Source: Oscillibacter valericigenes
GTDB taxonomy: Bacteria; Bacillota; Clostridia; Oscillospirales; Oscillospiraceae
DNA: 64,000 bases
Direction: 5' to 3'
Assembly: GCF_016902445.1 (NCBI RefSeq)
Contig: NZ_JACSNX010000001.1
Coordinates: 62,001 to 126,000 of the forward strand
Shown: in pieces, positions 16,980 to 25,459 of the stretch
Layout of the letters: every line of letters starts with the position of its first letter
How positions within the stretch are numbered: position 1 is the first letter of the stretch
Made by a program: the position numbers and the translations under genes
Notes under the pieces: model-generated
The model's database searches: none
What the model saw: only the letters and a program-made list of their open reading frames with translations
Told to the model about the DNA's origin: nothing

Positions 16980-17573
16980 TCAGTCCAGCGGGCCGATCCT
17001 GCCGAAGTCCCGCTCTTCGCTGGCCGCCGTCACGCCGGGGAACAGCAGCGCCACCGCCCGGCCCAGGATCTCCCGGGTGTCCACGGGTCCCAGGTCCGGG
17101 TCCCGGCTGTCGTCGCTGTCGTTGCGGTTGTCCCCCAGGACGAACACGCAGCCCTCCGGCACAGTGACGGGGAATTCCAGCCCCTCCTCCAGATGGGTGG
17201 GTTCCCGGATATACGTCTCCTCCAGCAGCTGCCCATCCACATAGACCGTGCCGGCGTCAAAGTCGATGTCCACCGTCTGCCCCTCTGTGGCGACGATCCG
17301 CTTCACGATGGGCTCCCCATCCCGGAAATCATCTCTTTGGATGATGACGATGTCCCCGGTCTCAAATCCGCCGCACAGGGGCGCATTCAGCACCAGCAGG
17401 CAGTCCTGGTCCTGCAGCGTCTCCTGCATGGAGGGGCCGGACACCAGCACCACGCGCACCGCAAAGGTGAACAGCAGCACCACTGCCAATACCACCCCCA
17501 CCAGAGCCTGTACCCACTCGTACAGCCACTGAAGGGGCACGTCGCTCCGGCTGAGCCGTTTTCCGCCCCGCAA
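16980..17573 (-). CDS. Type I signal peptidase (paralogue 2)
   Basis: Second signal peptidase, about 60 percent similar by eye to its neighbour: one membrane segment (about 23-42), SGPSMQETL with the catalytic Ser, IVKRIVATEGQ with the Lys, and GDNRNDSDDSR. At 197 residues it is full length with both catalytic residues, so it should be active. The start is uncertain: the frame opens at a TTG (17573) with only a weak GGGGG site, while a GTG at 17540 has GGAG four bases ahead. Directly downstream of rplS. Confidence 0.88.
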   Translation of the reverse strand: MRGGKRLSRSDVPLQWLYEWVQALVGVVLAVVLLFTFAVRVVLVSGPSMQETLQDQDCLLVLNAPLCGGFETGDIVIIQRDDFRDGEPIVKRIVATEGQTVDIDFDAGTVYVDGQLLEETYIREPTHLEEGLEFPVTVPEGCVFVLGDNRNDSDDSRDPDLGPVDTREILGRAVALLFPGVTAASEERDFGRIGPLD

Positions 17574-17686
17574 GCCACCGCCCCCATCCCGTGAAATTCC
17601 GCAATAACGTATGCTAGTATATCAGACAGCCGCCGGAATCACAAGGGATGCGGGGAAAATTTGTTCGGCCGCGCACCGGCGGAAAA

Positions 17687-17716
17687 GGAAAAGAGAGGCT
17701 CTCGCCTCTCTTTTGT
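17687..17716 (-). terminator. Rho-independent terminator after rplS
   Basis: Stem AAAAGAGAGGC / GCCTCTCTTTT with a TCTC loop just beyond the rplS stop, followed by TTTTCC. The signal peptidase genes downstream therefore need read-through or a separate promoter. Confidence 0.85.
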
Positions 17717-17722
17717 CCTGGA

Positions 17723-18064
17723 TCACAGCTTTTCCTTGACCTTGGCGCCCTTGCCCACGCGGCCGCGCAGGTAGTACAGCTTGGCCCGGCGCACAGCGCC
17801 GCTGCGGACCACCTCGATCTTGTCGATGGAGGGGGAGTGCACGGGGAAGACCTTCTCCACGCCCACGCCGTAAGAGATGCGGCGGACGGTGATGGTCTCG
17901 TTGATGCCGCCGTGCTTCTTGGCGATGACGGTGCCCTCGAAGACCTGGATACGCTCACGGGAGCCTTCCTTGACCTTCACGTGCATACGGACGGTGTCGC
18001 CCACCTTGACGGGGGTCACTTCCGTTTCCAGGCGCTCTTTGTTCAGTTCCTTGATCAGATCCAT
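17723..18064 (-). CDS. rplS: 50S ribosomal protein L19
   Basis: Large-subunit protein at the 30S interface. The 113-residue protein begins [12 protein letters not shown] and has the family motifs [40 protein letters not shown] and [21 protein letters not shown] 18064 follows AGGAGG by seven bases. It has a clear sigma-A promoter at 18157-18185 and its own terminator. Confidence 0.97.
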   Translation of the reverse strand: MDLIKELNKERLETEVTPVKVGDTVRMHVKVKEGSRERIQVFEGTVIAKKHGGINETITVRRISYGVGVEKVFPVHSPSIDKIEVVRSGAVRRAKLYYLRGRVGKGAKVKEKL

Positions 18065-18156
18065 GGATATTCCTCCTAAATAATAGGCGTTCATACCGCT
18101 TTTCTCAAGGCACATCAGCGCGTGCACGGCAGAGGACCACCCTTTGTAGCCGTAAT

Positions 18157-18185
18157 AGAATACCACGGCTGGGAGGAAAATGCAA
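18157..18185 (-). promoter_or_regulatory. Sigma-A promoter of rplS
   Basis: On the minus strand TTGCAT, 17-base spacer, TATTCT, with a TGG extension just before the -10. Located 93 bases ahead of the rplS start and eight bases past the spoIVFB stop. Confidence 0.72.
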
Positions 18186-18192
18186 GTGTTTT

Positions 18193-18786
18193 TTACAGAA
18201 AATCCGCTTTTTTGCCGGTCAGCTCCCGGGCTCCGGCGGCCAGCAGTCCCGCAGCCGCCGGCAGCAGCCACAGGGATCCGCCGGTGCGGCCCATCAGCCA
18301 CAGGGACAGCGCTCCCAGGGTCAGGGCCGTGAGGGCGCCGGCCCAGCGGGCGGCCCCCTCTCCGGCAGCCGGCCCTGCCAGTGCGGAGACGGCAAGTGCC
18401 AGCGCCCTCCCCCCGTCCAGGGGACGCACCGGCAGCAGGTTGAACAGGCACAGGGACAGATGGGCTCCGGCGGCCACCCAGGCGTGCCCTCTTGCCAGCA
18501 GCAGGCCGCAGAGGAGATTTACCGCCGGGCCCGCCAGCACTGCCGCCAGCTCCCCGGGATAGGAGAGGCGGGCGGCATCCGTCACCAGCTCCGCCCCGAA
18601 GATGCTGATCCGCAGGCCCAGGACCCGTCCGCCCAGCAGATACAGCACCAGCAGATGCCCCAGCTCATGGAGGAGTGCGGCGGAGAGGATCACCGCCAGC
18701 AGCTGCCAGCCGTTCACCAATGCGAACCACGCAGCCAGCAGCGCAAAGCCGCCGGAGATGTGCAGTCCCTCACACCAGCGAGACAT
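18193..18786 (-). CDS. spoIVFB: SpoIVFB-like intramembrane metalloprotease (M50)
   Basis: Site-2-type zinc protease of the family that releases mother-cell sigma-K from its pro-form during sporulation. The 197-residue protein is mostly hydrophobic; the metal motif HELGH is at residues 40-44 within a membrane segment, and the third ligand lies in [12 protein letters not shown] (Asp124). It lacks the C-terminal CBS domain found in Bacillus SpoIVFB. Its start overlaps the end of the upstream M23 gene by 17 bases, the same order as the spoIVFA-spoIVFB operon. Function is inferred from family plus context. Confidence 0.85.
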   Translation of the reverse strand: MSRWCEGLHISGGFALLAAWFALVNGWQLLAVILSAALLHELGHLLVLYLLGGRVLGLRISIFGAELVTDAARLSYPGELAAVLAGPAVNLLCGLLLARGHAWVAAGAHLSLCLFNLLPVRPLDGGRALALAVSALAGPAAGEGAARWAGALTALTLGALSLWLMGRTGGSLWLLPAAAGLLAAGARELTGKKADFL

Positions 18787-19825
18787 AGTAGATCGGATTC
18801 AGGTACTGGCTGCCCTGATGGAGCTCAAAATGCAGATGAGGGCCTGTGGCCACGCCGGTCTCACCCACCTCCGCGATGGCATCCCCCTCCTTTACGGAGG
18901 CACCGGATGCAGCCAGGATCCGGCTGCAGTGGGCATACAGCGTAGAGAAGCCGCCCCCGTGGGAGACAGTGATGTATTTGCCGTAGCTGCTGCTCTCCCC
19001 CACCGCTGTCACAGTGCCGTCGGCAAAGCAGCTGATCTCTGTTCCGGCAGCGGCCGCGATGTCCAGGCCATAGTGGAACCGCTCCTCCCCCTGCACCGGG
19101 TGCTCCCGGTAGCCGAAGTCCGAGGTGAGCGTGCCCATCACCGGGGTGCAGTAGTCAAAGCCCAGCAGCGCCTGCTCCAGGCAGACGTTGTCCGGCAGAT
19201 TCCGGTCCGAGTAGAGGACGTAGGCCAGCGTGGAGGCCTCCGCCCCGTCCTGGGCCGCAGTCTCAGCAGTCTCAGCTGCCGGATCTGTCCCGGCCGCCTG
19301 TCCGGTCTCCTCCGTCTCAGCCGTCGGCAGGTCCAGCCAGCCGTCGCTGCTGCCGGTGCCGATCCGGAAGGCCCGCAGGGGCTCGATGGCCGCAGGCAGC
19401 CGGAGCGCCACCGCCTCTCCCCCGGCAGGGGCCGACGCCTCCACAGCCGGAGACTCCTGCGGCTCGAACACCGCCTGGTACATATCCTGAAGGGCTACGC
19501 TCACGTCCGCCTCACCGGAGACAGCCCGCCCCACAGCGGAGAACACGCCCTGCACGTCGATGTTCTGCTCCAGCATCCCTGTGAGCCGGGCGTTCATCTG
19601 GGCCATACGCCCCGGCAGCAGCAACTTCACCGCTACCAGCAGCACGAAGATGCTGCCGCATGCCACCAGCTGGGCCAGGCGCCGCTTTTCCCCGAAAGAC
19701 AGCGTCTCCCGCTTGCCCCGCTGGCCCCGACGGGGTGCGGCCGGAGCGCTTCTCTGCCGTCTCTCTGCTGTCCTGTGCTGAGACGAGACGGTGCTGATCC
19801 GCCGCCCCGCATGCCGTGCCGCCAT
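18770..19825 (-). CDS. spoIVFA: SpoIVFA-like membrane protein with M23 (LytM) domain
   Basis: A 351-residue protein: basic, disordered N-terminus (1-45), one membrane segment (about 54-69), an Ala/Glu/Thr-rich linker, and a C-terminal M23 peptidase domain from about residue 232. The zinc motifs HYGLD and GPHLHFEL are both present, so the domain could be catalytic. In Bacillus SpoIVFA is a non-catalytic regulator of SpoIVFB. Overlap with the M50 gene by 17 bases supports a functional pair at the forespore membrane. ATG 19825 follows GGAGGG. A SpoIIQ-like role is the main alternative. Confidence 0.8.
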   Translation of the reverse strand: MAARHAGRRISTVSSQHRTAERRQRSAPAAPRRGQRGKRETLSFGEKRRLAQLVACGSIFVLLVAVKLLLPGRMAQMNARLTGMLEQNIDVQGVFSAVGRAVSGEADVSVALQDMYQAVFEPQESPAVEASAPAGGEAVALRLPAAIEPLRAFRIGTGSSDGWLDLPTAETEETGQAAGTDPAAETAETAAQDGAEASTLAYVLYSDRNLPDNVCLEQALLGFDYCTPVMGTLTSDFGYREHPVQGEERFHYGLDIAAAAGTEISCFADGTVTAVGESSSYGKYITVSHGGGFSTLYAHCSRILAASGASVKEGDAIAEVGETGVATGPHLHFELHQGSQYLNPIYYVSLV

Positions 19826-19909
19826 AACACTCCCTCCCCCTGTTGGGATCTATTCCAGACTCTATGCGGCGGGAAGGCGGGATATGACGCGGAAGCGGGA
19901 CATCCCTTT

Positions 19910-19942
19910 AAAAAACGCCGCCGGGAGGGATCTCCCGGCGGT
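19910..19942 (-). terminator. Rho-independent terminator of the thiamin operon
   Basis: GC-rich stem (CCGCCGGGAG / CTCCCGGCGG) after the thiY stop, followed on the minus strand by GTTTTTT. Closes the tenA-thiZ-thiX-thiY transcript. Confidence 0.88.
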
Positions 19943-19966
19943 CGTCTGAAGCTGTGCTGTCTCCCG

Positions 19967-20989
19967 TCACTCGGCCAGCAGATCCACCATCACGTCAGAG
20001 ATGGCGGGGGCCTGGTCGATGAGCCCCTGGTCCAGCAGCCAGTCGATGTTCTCCTGCCAGCACGCCTCGCTCTGGGACAGGAAGGCGGCGTCGGCGGTCT
20101 CCATCATGGGCAGCAGGGTGTTGAGGCTCTCAGTCTCCACCGTTTCGGACAAGGGGAAGTTCTCCTCGTTCTGGTTGTCCAGCAAGGTCCGGAGGGCGGC
20201 GGCGGGATCTGCCTTCACGTCCTCAAATCCCTTGGCACTGGCCCGCAGGAAGGCCCGCAGCATGTCCGCATCATTTTCGATGGTGTCGTCGCTGGCCAGG
20301 AACACGCCCTCGTAATAGGTGGGCACGCCGTAGTCGTCCAGCTCGAACCAGTTGACGTCAAAGCCCTCTTCCTCCATCTGGGGCACCTCGTGGTTCACCA
20401 GGCAGCCGATGGTGGCATCCACGTTGCCCGTGGTCATGGAGCTCATCAGGTCAAAGCCCACGTCGATCATCTCCACGTCGCTGGAGTCCGCCCCCACATA
20501 GGCCATGATGGAGCGGATCAGGGCCTCGGACAGCTCCGTGCCCGCATAGCCGATGGTCTTGCCCACCAGGTCCTCCGGGGAGGTGATGTCCTTCTCCGCC
20601 AGGGAAAGAACGATGTTCAGCGGCCCCTGGACCACCGCGCCGATGGACTTCACCGGCACGTCCTGGTTGGCCCGGGCGATGATCACGTCCTGCTGGTAGT
20701 ACAGGCCGATCTCCGCCTGTCCGGCAGCCACCAGGCTCATGGCGTCATTGGCGTTGGAGGGGAACTGGACGTTGACCTTCAGCCCCTCCTCTTCATAGTA
20801 GCCCTTGGCGATGGCATCGTAGATGAAGGTGTGGAGGGCGTTGGGGTACCAGTCCAGCACCACGCTGATCTCCCGCAGGCCGTCGTCCCCGGCGTCCCCG
20901 GAGGCGCTGTCCGTGTCTCCGGTGCTTCCGCCGGAGCAGCCGCTCAGCAGCATCAGGGCCGCCAGCAGCAGGGCAAGTGTCTTTTTCAT
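19967..20989 (-). CDS. thiY: Thiamin-pyrimidine precursor ABC transporter, substrate-binding lipoprotein
   Basis: Extracytoplasmic binding protein of the NMT1/THI5 type. The signal peptide ends at lipobox LSGC (Cys18), followed by a Gly/Ser/Asp linker and the family core VVLDWYPNALHTFIYDAIAKG. Together with tenA and a TPP riboswitch this indicates uptake of a thiamin breakdown product such as formylaminopyrimidine, which TenA then helps convert to HMP. Substrate is inferred from context. The 340-residue length is typical. ATG 20989 has AAAGGA eight bases upstream. Last gene of the operon. Confidence 0.88.
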   Translation of the reverse strand: MKKTLALLLAALMLLSGCSGGSTGDTDSASGDAGDDGLREISVVLDWYPNALHTFIYDAIAKGYYEEEGLKVNVQFPSNANDAMSLVAAGQAEIGLYYQQDVIIARANQDVPVKSIGAVVQGPLNIVLSLAEKDITSPEDLVGKTIGYAGTELSEALIRSIMAYVGADSSDVEMIDVGFDLMSSMTTGNVDATIGCLVNHEVPQMEEEGFDVNWFELDDYGVPTYYEGVFLASDDTIENDADMLRAFLRASAKGFEDVKADPAAALRTLLDNQNEENFPLSETVETESLNTLLPMMETADAAFLSQSEACWQENIDWLLDQGLIDQAPAISDVMVDLLAE

Positions 20990-21030
20990 AGTCTGTATCC
21001 TTTCTGTATGGTTTGTATGGGAAGCGGACG

Positions 21031-21786
21031 TCAGGACTCCCCTCTCCAGCGGACGAACCGCTTCTCCAGCAGGTTCACCACTGCCACCGCCAGGATGGCC
21101 GCCACGCTCAGCAGCACGATGGGGGCGAACACCCCGGCGCCGTCCAGCTGGGTCATCATCCGGCGGGAGAAGTACCCAAGGCCGCTCTTGGCCCCCAGCC
21201 ATTCGCCGATAGCCGCGCCGATGATGCTCATGGGCACCGCCATCTTGATGGCGGAGAAGAAGTAGGGCAGGGCGCAGGGCACCTTGATCTTGAGGAAGAT
21301 ATCCCGCTTTGCAGCGCCATAGGTCTGCAGCAGCTCCGCCATCTCCGTCTTGGCGGAGCGGAGCCCGTCGTACACCGTGATGGTGATGGGGAAAAAGGTG
21401 ATGAGCACCGTCACCAGCACCTTGCTCCAGATGCCGTAGCCGAACCACAGCACGAAGAGGGGCGCAATGGCGGTGGTGGGGATGGTCTGGGACACCACCA
21501 CAATGGGGTAGATCATCCGCCGCACCATGTCGCTGCCGTCCATCACCACCGCCAGCGCCAGCCCCAGCACCAGGGAGATCCCCAGGCCGATGGCGGTCAC
21601 CAGCATGGTGGCGGGCAGGTGGACGGTGAAAAGAGGCACCCGCAGCTCCCACAGCTTGGCCAGGATCTGGGTGGGAGACGGCAGGATGTAGGCGGCGTCC
21701 ATGCCCATGGCCCCCGCCTGCCAGAGGATCAGCAGGGCAAACAGGAAGATCAGGGCCGGGAGGTTGGCCTTGCAGGCTTGCTTCAT
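21031..21786 (-). CDS. thiX: Thiamin-precursor ABC transporter permease
   Basis: A 251-residue inner-membrane permease of the SsuC/TauC/ThiX class with about six hydrophobic segments and the EAA loop ELLQTYGAAKRDIFLKIKVP that docks the ATPase. Its ATG overlaps the stop of the ATPase gene (ATGA), with an AGGTGA site in the upstream gene. Acts with the flanking ATPase and binding protein. The longer frame upstream is out-of-phase ATPase sequence. Confidence 0.9.
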   Translation of the reverse strand: MKQACKANLPALIFLFALLILWQAGAMGMDAAYILPSPTQILAKLWELRVPLFTVHLPATMLVTAIGLGISLVLGLALAVVMDGSDMVRRMIYPIVVVSQTIPTTAIAPLFVLWFGYGIWSKVLVTVLITFFPITITVYDGLRSAKTEMAELLQTYGAAKRDIFLKIKVPCALPYFFSAIKMAVPMSIIGAAIGEWLGAKSGLGYFSRRMMTQLDGAGVFAPIVLLSVAAILAVAVVNLLEKRFVRWRGES

Positions 21787-22544
21787 ACCGTCACCTGCTT
21801 TCGAAGAAGGTCGATAAGGTGCTCCTTCAGCTCCACCATCTCCGGCAGCTTCAGGCTGGACCGGTCTCGGGGAAAGGCCGCGGGCACCGGGATCTCCGCC
21901 AGTTCCCGGATAGGGGGGTGCTCCACCACCAGCACGCTCTCGGAGAGGAACAGGGCCTCCTCCACATCGTGGGTGATGAAGAGGATGGTCTTTTGGTGCC
22001 TGCGCCACTGGTCCACCAGCCACTCCTGCATGGAGATGCGGGTGAGGAAGTCCAGGGCGGAGAAGGGCTCGTCCAGCAGCAGCAGGTCACAGCCCGTCAG
22101 CATGGTGCGGGCAAAGGCCGCCCGCTGCCGCATGCCGCCGGAGAGCTCGTGAGGCATCTTGTCCAGGCAGCCGGAAAGGCCCACGTCACGAAGGGCCGCC
22201 TCCGCCCGGTCCCGGCGCTCCGCCTTGGAAAGGCCCCCCTGGATCTCCAAGGGCAGGGCCACGTTCTCCCCCACGGTCCGCCAGGGGAACAGCAGGTCCT
22301 TTTGGGGCATATAGCCGCAGTAGCGCTTCCGCCCCACGATGGACTGCCCCTCCACCAGGATGGTGCCGCCCTTGGGCTGCAGCAGACCGTTGGTCATGCG
22401 GAAGATGGTGCTCTTGCCGCAGCCGCTGATGCCGATGATACAGTGGAAGGAGCCCGGCGCCACGGAAAAGCTCAGGCGGTCGATGATGTCAAAGTCCTCA
22501 CTGGGATACTGGTAGGAGACCTCTTGAAATTCCAGCATGTGCAT
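21783..22544 (-). CDS. thiZ: Thiamin-precursor ABC transporter ATP-binding protein
   Basis: A 253-residue ABC ATPase: Walker A GISGCGKST (about 39-47), Q-loop in YMPQKDLLFPWRT, signature LSGGMRQR, Walker B LLLLDEPF and the His switch FITHDVEEA. These are typical of the nitrate/sulfonate/thiamin-precursor class. Starts three bases after the tenA stop; either of two ATGs (22544 or 22538) could be used. Confidence 0.9.
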   Translation of the reverse strand: MHMLEFQEVSYQYPSEDFDIIDRLSFSVAPGSFHCIIGISGCGKSTIFRMTNGLLQPKGGTILVEGQSIVGRKRYCGYMPQKDLLFPWRTVGENVALPLEIQGGLSKAERRDRAEAALRDVGLSGCLDKMPHELSGGMRQRAAFARTMLTGCDLLLLDEPFSALDFLTRISMQEWLVDQWRRHQKTILFITHDVEEALFLSESVLVVEHPPIRELAEIPVPAAFPRDRSSLKLPEMVELKEHLIDLLRKQVTV

Positions 22545-22547
22545 GGC

Positions 22548-23207
22548 TCACCGCTCCAGGGTCCAGGCCATCTCCCAGAAGCCCAGCTCGTACCGGCTGC
22601 AGTTGACGAAGATCTCCTCCAGCCGCCGGTACTCCGCCTCGGTGCAGCCCTCCGCCAGCTGGTCCATCAGCTCCACCAGGGCGTCGTTGGTCTTTTGGTA
22701 GTCCTCTCCTGCGTAGCTGCGGATCCACTCGCCGTAGAAGGGGTGGTCCGCCGCGCCGGGGATGGCGGCCAGGCGCTGGCCGATCTCCGCGTAGCTCCAG
22801 GAGCAGGAGAGAATGGCGGCGATGATCTCCGCCGGGCCGCCGGCGGCGGCACAGGAGAGCATATAGTGGGTGTAGGACAGGTTGGACAGGGCCGGCTGCA
22901 CGGCGAACACCTGCTCCTCCGTGATGCCCAGGCGGGCCATGTAAGCCCGGTGGACCTTCATCTCGCCTCCCAGGATGGCGTCCACGTTGGCGGAGAAGGT
23001 CCGCATCAGCTCCGGGTCCCGGGCCTTCACCACGCCGTAGGCGAACACCCGGGCGTAGTCGAACAGGTACAGGTAGTCCTGCAGCAGGAACCACTGGAAC
23101 TTCTCCAGGTCCAGGCTGCCGTCGCCGATGCCCCGGACGAATGGGTGGGCGTGGCACTGCTCCCAGATGGGGTGGGCGGCCTCGTACAGCCGCTGGGTGG
23201 TCTTCAT
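22548..23207 (-). CDS. tenA: TenA family aminopyrimidine aminohydrolase (thiaminase II)
   Basis: A 219-residue all-helical hydrolase that converts aminopyrimidine products of thiamin decay into HMP for salvage. The N-terminal HPFVRGIGDGSLDLEKFQWFL, DYLYLFDYARVFA and the C-terminal ELGFWEMAW are characteristic. The catalytic cysteine of TenA is normally in a YxxC context; here LSCSWSYAEIG holds it. ATG 23207 follows GGAGG by eight bases. First gene after the TPP riboswitch and terminator. Confidence 0.92.
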   Translation of the reverse strand: MKTTQRLYEAAHPIWEQCHAHPFVRGIGDGSLDLEKFQWFLLQDYLYLFDYARVFAYGVVKARDPELMRTFSANVDAILGGEMKVHRAYMARLGITEEQVFAVQPALSNLSYTHYMLSCAAAGGPAEIIAAILSCSWSYAEIGQRLAAIPGAADHPFYGEWIRSYAGEDYQKTNDALVELMDQLAEGCTEAEYRRLEEIFVNCSRYELGFWEMAWTLER

Positions 23208-23253
23208 CTCACATTCCTCCAATTCCTTGGCCGAAGAGCCGTTCCGGCCATGC

Positions 23254-23287
23254 AAAAAAAGCGGGGCGTCCCTGTGGGACACCCCGC
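23254..23287 (-). terminator. Riboswitch-controlled terminator ahead of tenA
   Basis: Stem of GCGGGGTGTCCC paired with GGGACGCCCCGC, then TTTTTTT on the minus strand, between the TPP aptamer and tenA. With the aptamer this forms a transcription-attenuation platform: ligand binding should favour termination. Confidence 0.9.
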
Positions 23288-23341
23288 CGCCAGCTCTGTT
23301 CCTCTCCACACGAGAGCGATCCCGTGCGGCTTTTGCGCCGC

Positions 23342-23420
23342 GTCCCTACGTTGGCATTACCCAAATCAGGTCAGGTCGAGGGACTTGCCCCTCCTCTCAG
23401 CCCCCTCGCGGGAGCTCCCT
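23342..23420 (-). ncRNA. TPP riboswitch (thi box)
   Basis: On the minus strand the leader shows the conserved thi-box elements: GGGGGCTGAGAGG, then CCTGACCTGATTTGGGTAAT followed by GCCAACGTAGGGA. It lies just after a strong promoter and before a terminator and the tenA-thiZXY genes, so it senses thiamin pyrophosphate and switches off the salvage operon when the cofactor is plentiful. Confidence 0.95.
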
Positions 23421-23430
23421 TGCACAGCCT

Positions 23431-23459
23431 ATTGTAAAAGCTCGTTTTCCGTTTGTCAA
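23431..23459 (-). promoter_or_regulatory. Sigma-A promoter of the thiamin operon
   Basis: TTGACA, 17-base spacer, TACAAT on the minus strand, ten bases ahead of the thi-box. Confidence 0.9.
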
Positions 23460-23483
23460 TCAAAATTTCTCCGGCAGTCCCCG

Positions 23484-24416
23484 TTAGGCCAGATGCCGCC
23501 GGATCTCCTGCCAGGAGGGCAGGGATGCGATGGCCCCCTTGCTCTGGACACAGAGCCAGCCGCCCACGTTGCCGTAGGTCATGGCCTCCCGGATCAGCGG
23601 CTCCGTCAGCTCCTCCGCCCGGGTGACGCCCCGGAAGCGCAGCAGCGACAAAAACGCGCCCCAGAAGGCGTCCCCCGCGCCGGTGGTGTCCGCGCAGCGG
23701 GCCGGACGGCCGGGCACCCGGATCTCCCGGCCCCGGAAATACCCCCGGGCGCCGCCGCTGCCCAGGGTCTCCACCACCAGCGTCAGTCCGTACCGCTCCA
23801 TCAGGGCGGGCAGGGCATCCTCCCCGCCGAAGAGGACCGTCTCCTCCCGGGCGATCTTCAGCAGATCCACATCCGGCAGGATCTCCCCGACCTTTGCAGC
23901 ACAGGCCGTCATGCCGCCGGGCCACATCATGTCCCGGTAATTCACATCAAAGGTCACCAGCTTGTCCAACTGCCGGCCCAGCCGCAGAGCCCGCACCGTA
24001 GCCTCCGCCGCCGGAGAGGCGGAGAGCGAGCAGGACCCGGCGTGGACGATGACCGCCTCCCGGATATCCGACTCCTTCACGTCCGACTCCCGCAGGAACA
24101 TGTCGGCGCCGGGCTTCCGGGCAAAGGTGAAGCTGCGCTCCCCTGTCTCCGTCAGCGTGACAAAAGCCATGGTGGTCACTGCCTCGTCACACAGCTCCGT
24201 CCGCAGGGCCCGCACACCATTTTGGCGCAGCGTGTCCAGCAGAAAGCGGCCGAAGTCGTCATTGCCCACCGAGCAGCAGAGGCCCGTGTCCAGTCCGCAC
24301 CGGGCGGCGGCGATGGCCAGATTGGCGGGAGCGCCGCCGGCGTTGCGCAGGTAACTCCCGGGCACGTCCCCCGGGATAAAATCGATCAGCATTTCCCCAA
24401 TGCTGTAGAGGTCCAA
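23484..24416 (-). CDS. PfkB family carbohydrate kinase (fructokinase-like)
   Basis: Cytoplasmic ribokinase-fold sugar kinase. The N-terminal glycine motif GGAPANLAIAAARCG and C-terminal DTTGAGDAFWGAF with the catalytic Asp are both present, plus SIGEMLIDFIPG at the start, which is typical of bacterial fructokinases. Sugar specificity cannot be decided. I place the start at a TTG (24416) preceded by GGGAGGG at good spacing; the longer frame to 24470 would encode that binding site as protein. Length from there is 310 residues, normal for the family. Monocistronic, with its own promoter. Confidence 0.85.
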   Translation of the reverse strand: MDLYSIGEMLIDFIPGDVPGSYLRNAGGAPANLAIAAARCGLDTGLCCSVGNDDFGRFLLDTLRQNGVRALRTELCDEAVTTMAFVTLTETGERSFTFARKPGADMFLRESDVKESDIREAVIVHAGSCSLSASPAAEATVRALRLGRQLDKLVTFDVNYRDMMWPGGMTACAAKVGEILPDVDLLKIAREETVLFGGEDALPALMERYGLTLVVETLGSGGARGYFRGREIRVPGRPARCADTTGAGDAFWGAFLSLLRFRGVTRAEELTEPLIREAMTYGNVGGWLCVQSKGAIASLPSWQEIRRHLA

Positions 24417-24479
24417 CCGAGTTCCCTCCCCTTCCTTCCGCCCCGGCGCCGACGGGGCGGACCATTTCACAGTATGTTC

Positions 24480-24508
24480 ATTAAACCATGTAATTGATTT
24501 TATGTCAA
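24480..24508 (-). promoter_or_regulatory. Sigma-A promoter of the sugar kinase gene
   Basis: TTGACA, 17-base spacer ending in TGG, TTTAAT on the minus strand, about 65 bases before the TTG start. Confidence 0.8.
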
Positions 24509-24578
24509 TCGTTTACCTGCCTTGTTTTCCCGTTGAAAGCCCGGAGAATTTCGCCAGATTGACGGTCCGCCGCTGCGC

Positions 24579-24606
24579 AAAAAAGCCGCCCCCGAAGAGG
24601 GCGGCC
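24579..24606 (-). terminator. Terminator after the acyltransferase gene
   Basis: GCCGCCC / GGGCGGC stem followed by TTTTTT on the minus strand, 18 bases past the gene at 24624. Confidence 0.88.
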
Positions 24607-24623
24607 GCCGCGCCGCCGCGGTC

Positions 24624-25403
24624 TCACCGCATCAGCGCAGCAAAGAGCGTCAGTACGCCGTAGACCACCGGCTGGTGGATCATGTACACCGGAAGCGACC
24701 ATCGGCCAAGGGCACACAGCGGTCGGCACCGGAGGATGTCCGGATCCGCCCGCTCCAGCGCCGGAGCACAGAGCCGATGGAGAAAGTACCCCGCCAGAAA
24801 GAGGAACAGCCAGGGGAGCAGCGAGAAGTAGTCGGTGGAGAAAAAGCCCGGCCCGGGAAACCCCAGATACGCCGTCAGATCGTTCCGGTACAGCTCCGCC
24901 GGCACCGTGCCCAGCACCAGTCCCTCAACCCCCAGGGTCCCCCGGTTCACATTCCGCAGCAGGGCAAAGAGCGCCGCGCTGACCGCCAGACCCGCTCCTG
25001 CCGGCACATACCGCAGTCCCCTTTCCAGGGGGATCAGCAGCAGCATGCAGGACCCGATCAGCGTCAGCACGCCGAACCAGATCTGCTCGTCCGGCATGAA
25101 AATCACCGTCACCAGCGTGATGATCCAGCCGCAGGCAAACACCGTCAGCCCCCGGCGGAGGGGACGCCGTCCCATGGGCCAGCAGAAGCCGGACAACAGG
25201 ATGAACGTCCAGCAGATGCTCTGCTGCCAGATGTACGCGCCGGTGCCCCGGTACCAGCTCCAGTCCATGCCGAACAGATACACCAGATCCCAGCAGGTGT
25301 GATAGGCGATCATGCTCAGCAGGTTCAGTCCCCGCAGCGCGTCCAGCGCGGCGATCCGGCGCTGCGGTCTCCGAAGCACCGCCGCAGTCCCGCCGTAGTC
25401 CAC
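24624..25403 (-). CDS. Multispanning membrane protein, DUF1624/heparan-N-acetyltransferase-like
   Basis: A 259-residue integral membrane protein with about seven hydrophobic segments. The start RRIAALDALRGLNLLSMIAYH matches the acyltransferase-3/DUF1624 clan, whose R-x(n)-LRG motif and following histidine mark membrane acyl-transfer enzymes. The substrate is unknown. The frame is open to 25484, overlapping the cupin fragment; I chose the GTG at 25403 because GGAAGGGGGG stands seven bases upstream. The C-terminus VYMIHQPVVYGVLTLFAALMR is intact. Confidence 0.75.
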   Translation of the reverse strand: MDYGGTAAVLRRPQRRIAALDALRGLNLLSMIAYHTCWDLVYLFGMDWSWYRGTGAYIWQQSICWTFILLSGFCWPMGRRPLRRGLTVFACGWIITLVTVIFMPDEQIWFGVLTLIGSCMLLLIPLERGLRYVPAGAGLAVSAALFALLRNVNRGTLGVEGLVLGTVPAELYRNDLTAYLGFPGPGFFSTDYFSLLPWLFLFLAGYFLHRLCAPALERADPDILRCRPLCALGRWSLPVYMIHQPVVYGVLTLFAALMR

Positions 25404-25459
25404 AGCGTCTCCCCCCTTCCTCACAGGTGCCGTTTTCTCGCAGGGCCGCTTCCGCCCCG

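Noticed and set aside
18602..21265. Long plus-strand frame across the spoIVFA and thiamin genes
   Set aside because: Runs through several well-supported minus-strand genes and a terminator without its own signals.
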